Counted from the first letter of the stretch, positions 1 to 8,069 are shown. The stretch is DNA of 26,658 bases from Nanobdellota archaeon (GCA_030695685.1 JAUYPT010000137.1:1-26658), one strand, 5' to 3'. Translations and numbers: made by a program. Notes: generated by a model from the letters alone, not told the origin.

Positions 1-2
1 AA

Positions 3-659
3 ATAAATCCTCTTGTTATTACTCATCATAATACTCTTGTTGCTGTTGATGCCGTTGCTGTTATGGACGATGACGCTCGTTTCCGCCGGAAAATATCATT
101 TCCGGAACGGACCAATAATCGAAAAGCAACGGCACGAGAAATTGCGGCACGAGACATTGATAAACATGATTACCGTGGCGTTGCCGGCAAAACTTTTCTA
201 GATCTGGATGGTGACATTGCAATTCTTACCAGCGGCGGCGGAGCTTCAATGACGTTAATGGACGCATTGGTTGATTTAGGGGGCAATCCTGCTAATTTCA
301 CGGAATATAGCGGCAATCCGCCGCAAGAAAAGGTAGAAAAATTGACGAGGATAGTGCTTGAAAAAGAGAATCTTTCAGGACTGCTGATTGCTGGTGTCAT
401 TGCTAATTTTACCAACATTGCGGAAACATTGCAAGGCATTGTTACTGTCCTGAAAGAAGTAAAACCAAATTTTCCTATTGTCATCCGGCGTGCTGGTCCA
501 TACGATGATGAGGCTAAAAAAATTGTCCTGCAGGCAAAAGAGGATTATAATTTAGATCTTCATTTTTTTGATGAAAAAATACCTCTCACCAAAGCAGCAG
601 AAATAATGGTTGATTTATCCACAAAATATAACTTAAAAACAAATAAAAAAATAAAATAA
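3..659 (+). CDS. ATP-citrate lyase / citryl-CoA synthetase SucC-like subunit, 3' part
   Basis: The frame is open from the left edge, so the 5' end lies outside the window. The first codons read INPLV and later DAVAVMDDDARFRR, which is the metal and nucleotide-binding end of the ATP-grasp half of SucC-type acyl-CoA synthetases. The remaining ~190 residues are the CoA-ligase flavodoxin-like domain, with SGGGASM and GGNPANF. The ATG at 63 is therefore an internal Met and not the start. The next gene, 8 bp on, is the matching alpha-type subunit, followed by a citryl-CoA lyase-like gene, so citrate is the favoured substrate over succinate. Role (inference): ATP-driven formation of citryl-CoA in the cytosol. 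Family is sure; substrate is likely. Confidence 0.85.
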   Translation: MNPLVITHHNTLVAVDAVAVMDDDARFRRKISFPERTNNRKATAREIAARDIDKHDYRGVAGKTFLDLDGDIAILTSGGGASMTLMDALVDLGGNPANFTEYSGNPPQEKVEKLTRIVLEKENLSGLLIAGVIANFTNIAETLQGIVTVLKEVKPNFPIVIRRAGPYDDEAKKIVLQAKEDYNLDLHFFDEKIPLTKAAEIMVDLSTKYNLKTNKKIK

Positions 660-667
660 ATTAAACT

Positions 668-1585
668 ATGGCTATTTTAATTAACGAAACAACACAATTC
701 CTGATTCAGGGCATTACAGGAAAACAGGGACAATTAGCCTGTCAAGAAATGCTAAAATCTGGCTCTACAGTTGTCTGCGGTGTTACTCCTGGAAAAGGCG
801 GCCAGTTGGTGGAAGGAATTCCCGTTTATAATTCTGTTTCAGAAGCGCAGCAAAAGCATCGTATCGATGCGACTATCATCATCGTGCCGCCGCAATTTGC
901 CAAAGCAGCAATTATTGAAGCTATTGAAAATAATATACCTCTCATTAACATTATCACCGAAAATATCCCTGTCCATGATTTTGCCTATTGCCTTGCCTTA
1001 GCTAAAAATAAAAATATTACCATTATTGGCCCGACATCTGCTGGCATTTACTCTGTGGGAATGTCAAAATGCGGACTCATTGCCAGCGGCAAGGCAAAAA
1101 TTGCCTTTACTCCTGGAACTATTGGTGTTATTTCCCGGAGTGGTGGTATGTCCTCAGAAACATCGTTAGTGCTTACACAGGCTGGATTAGGCCAGTCAAC
1201 TGTTATTAGCATTGGCAGCGATCGGCTGATGGGAACTGGTTTTCAGGAATTAGTTCAGGAATTTGAACACGATCCAGGAACACAAGGCATCGTTTTATTT
1301 GGAGAAATCGGCGGGACTGCGGAAGAAGATCTAGCAGATTATTTACTGAAACGAAAAAAAGATGATAATGCTTTTCCAAAACCAATAGTTGCTTTTATTT
1401 CCGGACGGTTTGCAGCGAATATTCACAACATCTCGTTAGGACATGCTGGCGCTATTATTGAAGGTACGAGGGGAACTCGAGAACAAAAGGTAAAGGCTTT
1501 AAAAGAATCGGGAGTTATTATTGCTGAGGTTCATCATCATGTTGGTGAATTAATGAAAACAGCGCTGCACCAGAAGAGCAATTAA
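668..1585 (+). CDS. SucD-like CoA ligase alpha subunit of a citrate-cleaving enzyme
   Basis: 305 residues, a full-length SucD-like protein. The N-terminal CoA-binding Rossmann domain carries GITGKQG (residues 15-21), and GPTSAGI (121-127) sits at the usual GPNCPGI position. The phosphohistidine loop is clear: SLGHAGAIIEG with His259, preceded by GEIGGTAEED (212-221). In this family the His is phosphorylated from ATP and the phosphate passes to the acid to form the CoA thioester. The altered GPTSAGI, together with the lyase gene 4 bp downstream, suggests citrate and not succinate. In ATP-citrate lyase AclB the SucD-like and citrate-synthase-like parts are fused; here they are separate, as in citryl-CoA synthetase plus citryl-CoA lyase. 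Start ATG at 668 has no strong Shine-Dalgarno. Confidence 0.87.
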   Translation: MAILINETTQFLIQGITGKQGQLACQEMLKSGSTVVCGVTPGKGGQLVEGIPVYNSVSEAQQKHRIDATIIIVPPQFAKAAIIEAIENNIPLINIITENIPVHDFAYCLALAKNKNITIIGPTSAGIYSVGMSKCGLIASGKAKIAFTPGTIGVISRSGGMSSETSLVLTQAGLGQSTVISIGSDRLMGTGFQELVQEFEHDPGTQGIVLFGEIGGTAEEDLADYLLKRKKDDNAFPKPIVAFISGRFAANIHNISLGHAGAIIEGTRGTREQKVKALKESGVIIAEVHHHVGELMKTALHQKSN

Positions 1586-1589
1586 GATT

Positions 1590-2330
1590 ATGGAATATAA
1601 GACCAGAATTTCAAAAGTACATAAAAATGATATTATTATTAGAGGAAAAAATTTATCTTCTTTAATCAACAGCGGTAAATTGAGCGATGTCATTTTTCTG
1701 CAATTGTCAGGGAGAACTCCGGAGGAAAAAGAAAGCATTATTTTTGAAAAGATGCTGATTTCGATCATCGACCATGGCATGGGAGTTACCTCCAGCATGA
1801 CATCACGATTCATTGCTTCCGGCGGTAACGGGATAAATGTTGCCGTTGGCGGCGGCATCTTAAGCCTTGGCGATTATCATGGCGGTGCGGTGGAGAAGAC
1901 AATGCAGCAATTCCTTAATTGGAAGAAAGATGACCTTGCTGCTATTCGTGAACTAATCCAACAGAAAAAGACTATTTATGGTTTTGGCCATAAGCATTAT
2001 CATGATGGCGATCCCCGGGTACAATTTTTAATCAAGGAGATGCAGGCAATAGGATTTGAGTCACAATATCTGGAATGGAAAGAGCTTATCGAGCAGTTGT
2101 TTGAAGAAATCAAAGGAAAGAAACTTCATCTCAATATCGATGGCTTAATCGCCATTCTTTTATGCGACTTTAATTTTGATCCTATGTTAGGAAAAGGCAT
2201 CTTCATTATAGGAAGAACTCCAGGATTAGTGGCACAAGCCCATGAGGAATTAAAGTATGAAAAGCCTGTACGAAGAATTGAGGAAGATGAAATCACATAT
2301 ATAGGAGATGACGATGGATTCAAAAAATAA
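1590..2330 (+). CDS. Citryl-CoA lyase-like protein (citrate synthase superfamily)
   Basis: 246 residues, much shorter than citrate synthase (~370-430), matching the citrate-synthase-like C-terminal domain of ATP-citrate lyase or a stand-alone citryl-CoA lyase. Citrate synthase landmarks are visible: DHGMGVTSSMTSR (61-73), GDYHGGAVE with His97, GFGHKHYHDGDPR with His134, LNIDGLIA with Asp184, and GRTPGLVAQAHEE (208-220). The NIDG form around the catalytic Asp is the ATP-citrate lyase version. Role: splits citryl-CoA into oxaloacetate and acetyl-CoA. The ORF overlaps the start of the glycosyltransferase gene, so the four genes may be co-transcribed. Acetyl-CoA made here could feed the acyl-carrier genes downstream (inference). 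Confidence 0.85.
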   Translation: MEYKTRISKVHKNDIIIRGKNLSSLINSGKLSDVIFLQLSGRTPEEKESIIFEKMLISIIDHGMGVTSSMTSRFIASGGNGINVAVGGGILSLGDYHGGAVEKTMQQFLNWKKDDLAAIRELIQQKKTIYGFGHKHYHDGDPRVQFLIKEMQAIGFESQYLEWKELIEQLFEEIKGKKLHLNIDGLIAILLCDFNFDPMLGKGIFIIGRTPGLVAQAHEELKYEKPVRRIEEDEITYIGDDDGFKK

Positions 2331-3237
2331 GCTAGATCACATTTCTCCAAAGAATAAGGTTAAAAATCCTACCACTATCTCTATTATTGTTATCTTTGAT
2401 CAGATTCGGGAAGAAAAATTACGACGGCTGTGTCAAAGTTTAAAACCATCATTAACAGAGGATACGGAAGTTATTTTTATTCATGAATCAGAGTTTGCAG
2501 CAGAACTTCCTTTATTTCCTATAAATGTACAATACAGTAACGTTCCGCCAAAACAAGGCATTCCTTTTAACCGCAACCAGGGAATACATCATGCTCAAGG
2601 CAAGATTATTGTTTTTATTGATGATGACTGCTGGGTGCAGGATAATTGGTTGTCTTCATTCCTCAAGCATTTTGAAGATGATTCTATCATGGCGATTACC
2701 AGCGGGACAAAAATACCTCCTTCCAATTTTATCGGTGATTGCATTGCAGCGTTAGGATTTCCCGGAGGTGGCTCGCTGGGATTTGAGAAGGTATGGAAAG
2801 TTTCTGCGGATAATTTTACCAATCATCTTGCGGTCGGCAACTGTGCGCTGCGGCGAGACATTTTTGATACGATTGGATTATTTGATGAATCGATGAAATC
2901 AGGAGCAGAAGATGCTGAGTTTTCCTACCGGCTGGAGAAAGCAGGTATTGTAGTAAAATACGAACCTGCTGCCTATGCGTATCATGAGGCCAGAACATCT
3001 CTCTCTTCCTTTATACATTGGCAGCTGCGGCGGGGAAGAGCCAATTATCAATTTAGACGAAAAGTCGGCCCTGTTGGCAGTTTTATTAAGCTGCGTTTAT
3101 GGTCGGCAAAGAATATCCTTGGCGAAAACATTTTCAATCCACAAATACCGTTTATTTTTATTCTGCTTGGCTCCAGTTTTGTGCTGCAGCAGGCAGGTTA
3201 TTTCTTAGAAAAAAGAGCCCAATCTAAAAACAGTTAA
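2314..3237 (+). CDS. Family 2 glycosyltransferase
   Basis: GT-A fold family 2 glycosyltransferase of about 307 residues. Visible marks are TISIIVIFDQ near the N-terminus, the RNQGIHHAQGKIIVFIDDD block with the metal-binding DD(D), a central GNCALRRDIFDTIGLFDE segment, AEDAEFSYRLEKAG (the ED acceptor-site motif) and a C-terminal hydrophobic stretch (FIFILLGSSFVL) that may anchor it. Two ATGs are possible, 2308 and 2314. A GGAG at 2304-2307 abuts the first but lies 6 nt from the second, so 2314 is preferred. It overlaps the lyase gene by 17 bp. Role: transfer of a sugar from a nucleotide sugar to a cell-surface glycan at the inner membrane face; donor and acceptor are unknown. Confidence 0.85.
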   Translation: MDSKNKLDHISPKNKVKNPTTISIIVIFDQIREEKLRRLCQSLKPSLTEDTEVIFIHESEFAAELPLFPINVQYSNVPPKQGIPFNRNQGIHHAQGKIIVFIDDDCWVQDNWLSSFLKHFEDDSIMAITSGTKIPPSNFIGDCIAALGFPGGGSLGFEKVWKVSADNFTNHLAVGNCALRRDIFDTIGLFDESMKSGAEDAEFSYRLEKAGIVVKYEPAAYAYHEARTSLSSFIHWQLRRGRANYQFRRKVGPVGSFIKLRLWSAKNILGENIFNPQIPFIFILLGSSFVLQQAGYFLEKRAQSKNS

Positions 3238-3240
3238 ATA

Positions 3241-3417
3241 TTAAATTGGTGCGTAAATATTAGCGATAGAAAGGCTGTCTCCTGCCAATACTGCGAGGAT
3301 AAGCATTATCCCGAAAAGAATGAGCGGGGTCATCCACCAGATTTTGCGTACTTTCAGGAAATCCCATGCTTTTTTAAGCAACGATTGCTGCTCTTCCTGA
3401 AGTTGCGGTGTGTCCAT
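3241..3417 (-). CDS. Small DUF5989-like membrane protein, 58 aa
   Basis: A 58-codon ORF running from ATG at 3417 to TAA at 3241. It has a polar N-terminal part (MDTPQLQEEQQSLLKKAWDF), then LKVRKIWWMTPLILFG and one hydrophobic helix (about residues 29-48), ending NIYAPI. The layout of a charged F-L-x-x-R-K-x-W-W segment, one transmembrane helix and a short tail is what I recall for DUF5989, a family often found beside SGNH, carbamoyltransferase and SxtJ-like genes in polysaccharide clusters. A strong TATA box lies 24-33 nt upstream, giving a leaderless transcript. It is convergent with the glycosyltransferase, with stops 3 bp apart. Function is unknown. Family assignment is from memory of the pattern. 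Confidence 0.72.
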   Translation of the reverse strand: MDTPQLQEEQQSLLKKAWDFLKVRKIWWMTPLILFGIMLILAVLAGDSLSIANIYAPI

Positions 3418-3439
3418 TATTCTCTTTGATAAAGAAACC

Positions 3440-3452
3440 TATTTAAATTTTT
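3440..3452 (-). promoter_or_regulatory. TATA box for the DUF5989-like gene
   Basis: On the minus strand the sequence reads AAAATTTAAATAG, centred about 28 nt upstream of the ATG at 3417. This is the normal archaeal TATA-to-start-site distance, so the mRNA would be leaderless or nearly so. Confidence 0.65.
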
Positions 3453-3539
3453 CTGTTGATGCTTGCATTGACCTCAAAATCACAAGATTAATAAATTAAA
3501 CATCATAAAAACATACTATCTACATTTATCTTTACTACA

Positions 3540-3767
3540 ATGGACAAACAGAAAGTAATCAATTTTTGTGCGGAATTTTGGCAGGTTGACCCTACACTAA
3601 TCACAGAAGATTTGAAGATAGATGATAAAGCTTTACCTAATAATAGCTCTATCCGGTTTTATCAATTTATGGCTACGGTGGAAGAACATTTTGATGTCCG
3701 TATCAATAATATTAATGATGTAGCTACTTTTGGCGATTTGTTTAAAAATTTGGAAAAAGGTTTTTAA
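3540..3767 (+). CDS. Acyl carrier protein, free-standing
   Basis: 75 residues, the normal size of an ACP. Counting back from the conserved helix (MATVEEHFDV, matching xMALEEEFD of FabF-type ACPs) puts the usual DSL serine at Ser37 in PNNSSIRFYQF. The attachment serine is thus present, but the surrounding DSL has become SSI. The N-terminal helix I and the DVATFGDLFKNL end (helix IV) also fit. Role: carries an acyl group as a phosphopantetheine thioester in the cytosol. The holo-ACP synthase gene follows 47 bp later, which supports a functional carrier. A weak TATA-like CATAAAAAC lies about 32 nt upstream. Dedicated ACPs are uncommon in archaea. Partner enzymes are probably those of the minus-strand operon at 4819-12240 (inference). 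Confidence 0.82.
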   Translation: MDKQKVINFCAEFWQVDPTLITEDLKIDDKALPNNSSIRFYQFMATVEEHFDVRINNINDVATFGDLFKNLEKGF

Positions 3768-3814
3768 CTTTTAATGCGATTTAGAATTTTTTTTAATGTA
3801 AATATGAGGTTTTA

Positions 3815-4153
3815 ATGATTACAGGAATCGGTGTAGACATTGAGTCAGCACAAAGATTTAAAGAATCGTATCAAGATGAACATTTTATTAATTTAATCTT
3901 TACAAAACAGGAGATCGCCTATTGCAATACTAAAAAAGAACCGTATGTCAGCTTTGCTGGAAAATTTTGTGCTAAAGAAGCAGTGATAAAAGCCAGTGAA
4001 CAAAAACGTAACATGAAATCCATCGAAATTCTGAATGATGATTCTGGCAAAGTAAAAGTTTCTATTGATGGTCATGAAAATAAACATATCTTTTGCAGCA
4101 TTTCCCACACTTCTGATTATGCAGTAGCGTTTGTTATAATCAATAAATCTTAA
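3815..4153 (+). CDS. acpS: Holo-[acyl-carrier-protein] synthase
   Basis: 112 residues, typical of the short AcpS class. It starts MITGIGVDIES with the Mg-binding Asp8, carries SFAGKFCAKEAVIKA with Glu55 (the second metal ligand), and ends with SISHTSDYAVAFV, the conserved C-terminal SISH motif. It transfers 4'-phosphopantetheine from CoA to the serine of apo-ACPs. A GAGG at 3806-3809, 5 nt before the ATG, fixes the start. Likely targets are the free ACP upstream and the ACP domain inside the large fusion protein (5229-8069). The bacterial-type AcpS points to a whole imported acyl-carrier module (inference). Confidence 0.93.
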   Translation: MITGIGVDIESAQRFKESYQDEHFINLIFTKQEIAYCNTKKEPYVSFAGKFCAKEAVIKASEQKRNMKSIEILNDDSGKVKVSIDGHENKHIFCSISHTSDYAVAFVIINKS

Positions 4154-4168
4154 TCTAGGATGTTATCT

Positions 4169-4807
4169 ATGAATACTAAAAAAATGAAATATGCTCCAGT
4201 GCCGGTAACTTCTATAAGTATACAAATAGTCAGCGCTCAAATTCATGAATTGATCAGAAGTTTATCAACGAAAGGATTGTTAGTCAGTTTTGGCGACATC
4301 GTTTTTTATGCTGTTTGTCAAGGCTTGGGAAAATTTCCTATTTTTAATTCTTTTTACGAGGATCATGTAAAAATCTATCCTCAGATCAATGTTGGTTATT
4401 CTATAAATTTGGATAATAACCCTAAAGTGGCTGTTGTTAAAGATGCTGACAAAAAGAATGTATTAGAAATATCACAAGAAATTAAAAAATTATCGTTAAA
4501 GTATATTCACGGCGAGTTGACTGACGCTGAATCGGAAGAAAGCACCTTCCTGATCAATAATCTCTCTTCTTTTAATGCTTTTATCATTAATACACCGATC
4601 TATGAACGCCGATCAGCAATGTTGTCGATAGCTTCCGAATACGATTCACTTAAAATTATAAGTAACCAGGCGATACCTACAAAAAAATTTAATCTCACCC
4701 TCTCCTTTGACCCTCGTGTTGCTGATTGCCAGCAGGCGCTAAGTTTCTTAAATAGTGTCCGGGAAATTTTGGAAAGTCATGATCATCATCAAAAGATACT
4801 CAGTTAA
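4169..4807 (+). CDS. E2-type acyltransferase domain (2-oxoacid dehydrogenase E2 / CAT-like) lacking catalytic His
   Basis: About 212 residues covering only the catalytic domain of dihydrolipoyl acyltransferases (chloramphenicol acetyltransferase fold), with no lipoyl or E1/E3-binding domain. Family marks are FPIFNSFYED (fPxlNa), INVGYSINLDNNPKVAVVKDAD, the STFLINNLSSFNAFIINTP segment (TFTISNLGxfG) and the closing LTLSFDPRVADCQQALSFL. In active E2 enzymes that last motif reads DHRxxDG; here the catalytic His is Pro (185 counted from the ATG at 4160) and Gly is Cys, while Asp189 remains. An AGGA at 4157-4160, 8 nt away, favours ATG 4169. It follows acpS by 15 bp. It may bind acyl groups without classic catalysis, or use another base; function is unclear. 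Confidence 0.78.
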   Translation: MNTKKMKYAPVPVTSISIQIVSAQIHELIRSLSTKGLLVSFGDIVFYAVCQGLGKFPIFNSFYEDHVKIYPQINVGYSINLDNNPKVAVVKDADKKNVLEISQEIKKLSLKYIHGELTDAESEESTFLINNLSSFNAFIINTPIYERRSAMLSIASEYDSLKIISNQAIPTKKFNLTLSFDPRVADCQQALSFLNSVREILESHDHHQKILS

Positions 4808-4818
4808 TATTCATGAAT

Positions 4819-5214
4819 CTAATCTTCCAATAATTCCAGGATTCCAATAGGTGTATAGAGAAATGCCGCTAATCTGCCATTGAAGATTTTTGCTTTTTTA
4901 GGTTCTGAAATAACAATAGCTTTACATTCTTGTTGTAATATTTTAATCGCTTTTTGAATATCATTGACACTATAACAGGTATGGTAATAAGACATGCCTT
5001 GCTTGATAATGTCCTTGACTATTTCCCCAGAAACGAGTTCCAGCCGTGAGCTGTCCTCTAATGTTAACAGGCATATAAATGCATTTTGCAATTCATCAAA
5101 AATGGTTTCTGTTTCTTCTGTAACGACCATACTATTTTTGATGAACTGTTTGCATTGTTCAATATCCTTACATGCTATGCCAATGTGATGCATTTTTAAT
5201 GGCGGATGGATCAT
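4819..5214 (-). CDS. VOC (glyoxalase/bleomycin-resistance) superfamily protein
   Basis: 131 residues, one VOC unit with two beta-alpha-beta-beta-beta modules: MHHIGIACKDIEQCKQFI at the start, SYYHTCYSVNDIQKAIKIL in the middle and LAAFLYTPIGILELLED at the end. Candidate metal ligands are His10, Glu59, His78 and Glu127, the pattern of methylmalonyl-CoA epimerase-like proteins. It is the last gene of the minus-strand operon, 14 bp after the large fusion gene, and ends 11 bp from the convergent E2-like gene. Role could be epimerisation or isomerisation of the carrier-bound acid (inference). Substrate unknown. Confidence 0.8.
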   Translation of the reverse strand: MIHPPLKMHHIGIACKDIEQCKQFIKNSMVVTEETETIFDELQNAFICLLTLEDSSRLELVSGEIVKDIIKQGMSYYHTCYSVNDIQKAIKILQQECKAIVISEPKKAKIFNGRLAAFLYTPIGILELLED

Positions 5215-5228
5215 ATTTTAATTACTAT

Positions 5229-8069
5229 TCACATTTCTGTATTGTTGATATTTTGAAGATAATATTCTTTTAATTTGCGATATAATACTTTTTTTGTTGG
5301 TCCTTTAGGAATTTCTTGTAAATCTTTTTGTTCATCAATAATGATCCATTCTTTAGGATGTTTAAACCCTGCAAGCTTTCCCACAAGAAAATTCATCAGC
5401 TCTTCTTTCGTTGTTGAACGGCCGGAATGTAATTTTACAAAAGCTCCAATCTCTTCCCCAAGCAGTTTGCTGGGAATGCCGATGACAGCGCATTCTGCGA
5501 CATCCTGGTGTTTAAAGAGGACATTTTCAATTTCACTGGGGTAGATGTTCTCTCCTCCTTTAATGATTAAGAAATCCTTCCTGCATCCAAAATAAATATT
5601 TTCTTCCTCATCTTTAAATCCAAAATCACCGCTATGGAACCAGCCGTTTCTGAAGGCAGTCTTATTTTTTTCATCGAGGTCAAAATACTCATTAACAACA
5701 TTTAATCCGCGGATGCATATTTCTCCTTCTTGATGTGGAGGCAACTCTTGATCTTTTTCATCAAATAGAGCAATTTCATTAATGGAAAAAGCCCTGCCGA
5801 CACTGCCTTCCTTACGTAATTCTTTAGGGAATTTATTAAAACAGGCAAAGGACGTTGTTTCCGTAAGCCCATAGCCTTCAAAAATAGGGATATTAAACCT
5901 CTGTTCAAATTTTTTCTGCACTTCTGGCATAAGAACTTGCCCGCCGCAGATGATTCCTGTCATTGTTGTATCTTTTCGTTCTCCGGGAAGGCTTAGCAGA
6001 ATTGAGAGAATAGAAGGCATAACGCTGGTCCAATTGACATTGTACTTTTCAGTAAGATTCCAAAATGAGAGCAGGCTTGACTTTCCTGGAATGATGACAG
6101 TTGAACCACCGGCATAGAGCGGTGTTAATACAGTGATTACTTGCCCATTATTATGGAAAAGGGGAAGAATACAGAGCGTTCTGGTTTCTGGTGTAAAGTG
6201 GAACCATTGGGAAATCTCTTTGGCATCGGAGAGAAGATTAAGGTGTGTAAGAACAGCCCCTTTCGGATTTCCCGTCGTGCCGGAAGTGTAGATAATAACA
6301 GCTTCATCTGTAAGATTAACAACTGGAGTATTAATACCACTATTGTCTTTATTTTCTGCAAAAGAGCGTTGACTATATTCTTCAATTTTTTCTTGCGCGG
6401 AAATGAGCTCTATTTTTTCAAGCGATTGTTTGATCTCATCTGCTTTATTCTTAAGTGTCGTATCGTAAAAAATAATTTTGCTTTGCGACTGCTTAATAAT
6501 ATAGAGCATTTCAGGAGGTGACAAATCAGGATTTATAGGCACTATGGTAATTCCTAATCGCAGAGCCGCAAAATAGAGCAAAACAAAAGAGGAGGAATTG
6601 GGAATGATCAGGCATATCCGTTCTCCTTTTTGAATGCCATATGACTGTAAGAGGGAAGATAAAATAATGACTTTATCATGGAACTGCTGATAGGTATAGA
6701 TTTCATTTTGTCCTGGAAAAAGAGCAAATTCTTTTCTTGGATGTTGTTCTTTTTTTGCTAAAAACAATTCATAAATATTGTTATATTCCATTACCAATAG
6801 CTTATCAATTCTCTGATGAGGGCGTAATGCAGTATTGTCAATAATAATTTTATTTCCACGACTGTGATTTTCTGTTGGCAATAGAGGATTATATTTTGTA
6901 ATCACCTTTACAATATTACTAACATTAGTCATGATCAAAGTATCCTCAAAATCAATAGTAATCCTAAATTTTTTTTCGATGGCTGAAAGTAATTGAATGT
7001 GTTTTAATGAATCCCAATAGGCAGAATTTGTGATCGACATTGCCTCATCAAAATGATCAACCTTCAATATTTCCCTGAATACATCACCAAGCATTTTCAT
7101 AATAATTTTTTCTGCATTTAATCCATTATTTTCTTCTAATTCTTGTTGTACAAAATGCTGGACAATTTTTTCCGCTGCAGCTTTAGCCATAGTATTACGG
7201 CATTCCTTCGTTGCTGTTCCAATATGGGGAACAATGAGGCAATTGCTGAGCTTACAGAGAGGATGGCTGCTAGGCAATGGTTCCGGATCGGTAACATCTA
7301 AGCAAGCACCTCGTATTTTTCCGATGCTGAGTGCATCGGTAAGAGCATCAGTATCAATAATACCCCCTCGTGCAACATTTATCAGCAATGGCTTTTTTGC
7401 CATCAAGGCAATGGTTTCTTCGTTGATCATCTTGTGTGTTTCAGGAGTTAAAGGAAGATGGATAGAGATATAATCAGATTCTTTTAGTAACGTGTTTAAG
7501 CTTACTTGTATTATTTCCTTGTCTGCAGATTCCTTTGTAGAGCGGTTGTAATAGATAATGTTAAGGCCAAAACCGCGAGCCCGCTGTGCAACAGCTTTCC
7601 CAATGTTGCCAAATCCAATGATCCCCCATGTTTTACCGTGTAATTCTTCTCCAAGGAATAATTCCGGATTCCATCCTGACCACTGGTTATTAAGCACAAA
7701 CTGCTGCGCCGGCACGATTTTTCTGATCAGCGCAAAGAGAAGGGCAAAGGTCATATCTGCAGTGCTGTTAGTGACAACATCAGGAGTATTGTACACTGTA
7801 ATTCCCTTTTTATGTGCAGTGTCAAGATTGATATTATCTAATCCAACGGCATAATTGGCAATAACCTTTAACCTTTGAGATTTTTGAAGAACATCATCTG
7901 TTAATTTATCAGAAACTGTCGAGAGAATGCCATCATACTCTGCGACGACTTGCAGTAATTTTTCGTGTGGCAGTGGCATATTCTCTGCATTTTCATCAAC
8001 GATAAACTGCGCTGATAATATCTCTTTTGCAACTGCTGGCAGCCTTCTGGTAATAAAAATCCGCTTGAT
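5229..8069 (-). CDS. Fusion protein: D-2-hydroxyacid dehydrogenase, ACP, acyl-adenylating enzyme
   Basis: Numbering is from the ATG at 7979. Residues 1-285 are an NAD-dependent D-2-hydroxyacid dehydrogenase of the glyoxylate/hydroxypyruvate reductase type: ANYAVGLDNI, GFGNIG (122-127) and the catalytic triad Arg204 (NVARGG), Glu233 (DPEP) and His252 (PHIGT). Residues 290-365 are an ACP with YWDSLKHIQLL and carrier Ser324. Residues ~395-916 are an ANL-family adenylation domain: YTSGTTGNPKG (564-574), EGYGLTETTS (701-710), SGDFG (783-787), KGGENIYPSEIE (807-818) and catalytic Lys897 in PKGPTKKVL. Coding similarity continues upstream of 7979: KRIFITRRLPAVAKEIL fits the missing dehydrogenase N-terminus. 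That frame has no ATG/GTG/TTG; the best point is ATC at 8069, 6 nt after GGAGGG. Likely role: reduce a 2-oxoacid, adenylate it and load it on the carrier (inference). Confidence 0.88.
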   Translation of the reverse strand: MKRIFITRRLPAVAKEILSAQFIVDENAENMPLPHEKLLQVVAEYDGILSTVSDKLTDDVLQKSQRLKVIANYAVGLDNINLDTAHKKGITVYNTPDVVTNSTADMTFALLFALIRKIVPAQQFVLNNQWSGWNPELFLGEELHGKTWGIIGFGNIGKAVAQRARGFGLNIIYYNRSTKESADKEIIQVSLNTLLKESDYISIHLPLTPETHKMINEETIALMAKKPLLINVARGGIIDTDALTDALSIGKIRGACLDVTDPEPLPSSHPLCKLSNCLIVPHIGTATKECRNTMAKAAAEKIVQHFVQQELEENNGLNAEKIIMKMLGDVFREILKVDHFDEAMSITNSAYWDSLKHIQLLSAIEKKFRITIDFEDTLIMTNVSNIVKVITKYNPLLPTENHSRGNKIIIDNTALRPHQRIDKLLVMEYNNIYELFLAKKEQHPRKEFALFPGQNEIYTYQQFHDKVIILSSLLQSYGIQKGERICLIIPNSSSFVLLYFAALRLGITIVPINPDLSPPEMLYIIKQSQSKIIFYDTTLKNKADEIKQSLEKIELISAQEKIEEYSQRSFAENKDNSGINTPVVNLTDEAVIIYTSGTTGNPKGAVLTHLNLLSDAKEISQWFHFTPETRTLCILPLFHNNGQVITVLTPLYAGGSTVIIPGKSSLLSFWNLTEKYNVNWTSVMPSILSILLSLPGERKDTTMTGIICGGQVLMPEVQKKFEQRFNIPIFEGYGLTETTSFACFNKFPKELRKEGSVGRAFSINEIALFDEKDQELPPHQEGEICIRGLNVVNEYFDLDEKNKTAFRNGWFHSGDFGFKDEEENIYFGCRKDFLIIKGGENIYPSEIENVLFKHQDVAECAVIGIPSKLLGEEIGAFVKLHSGRSTTKEELMNFLVGKLAGFKHPKEWIIIDEQKDLQEIPKGPTKKVLYRKLKEYYLQNINNTEM

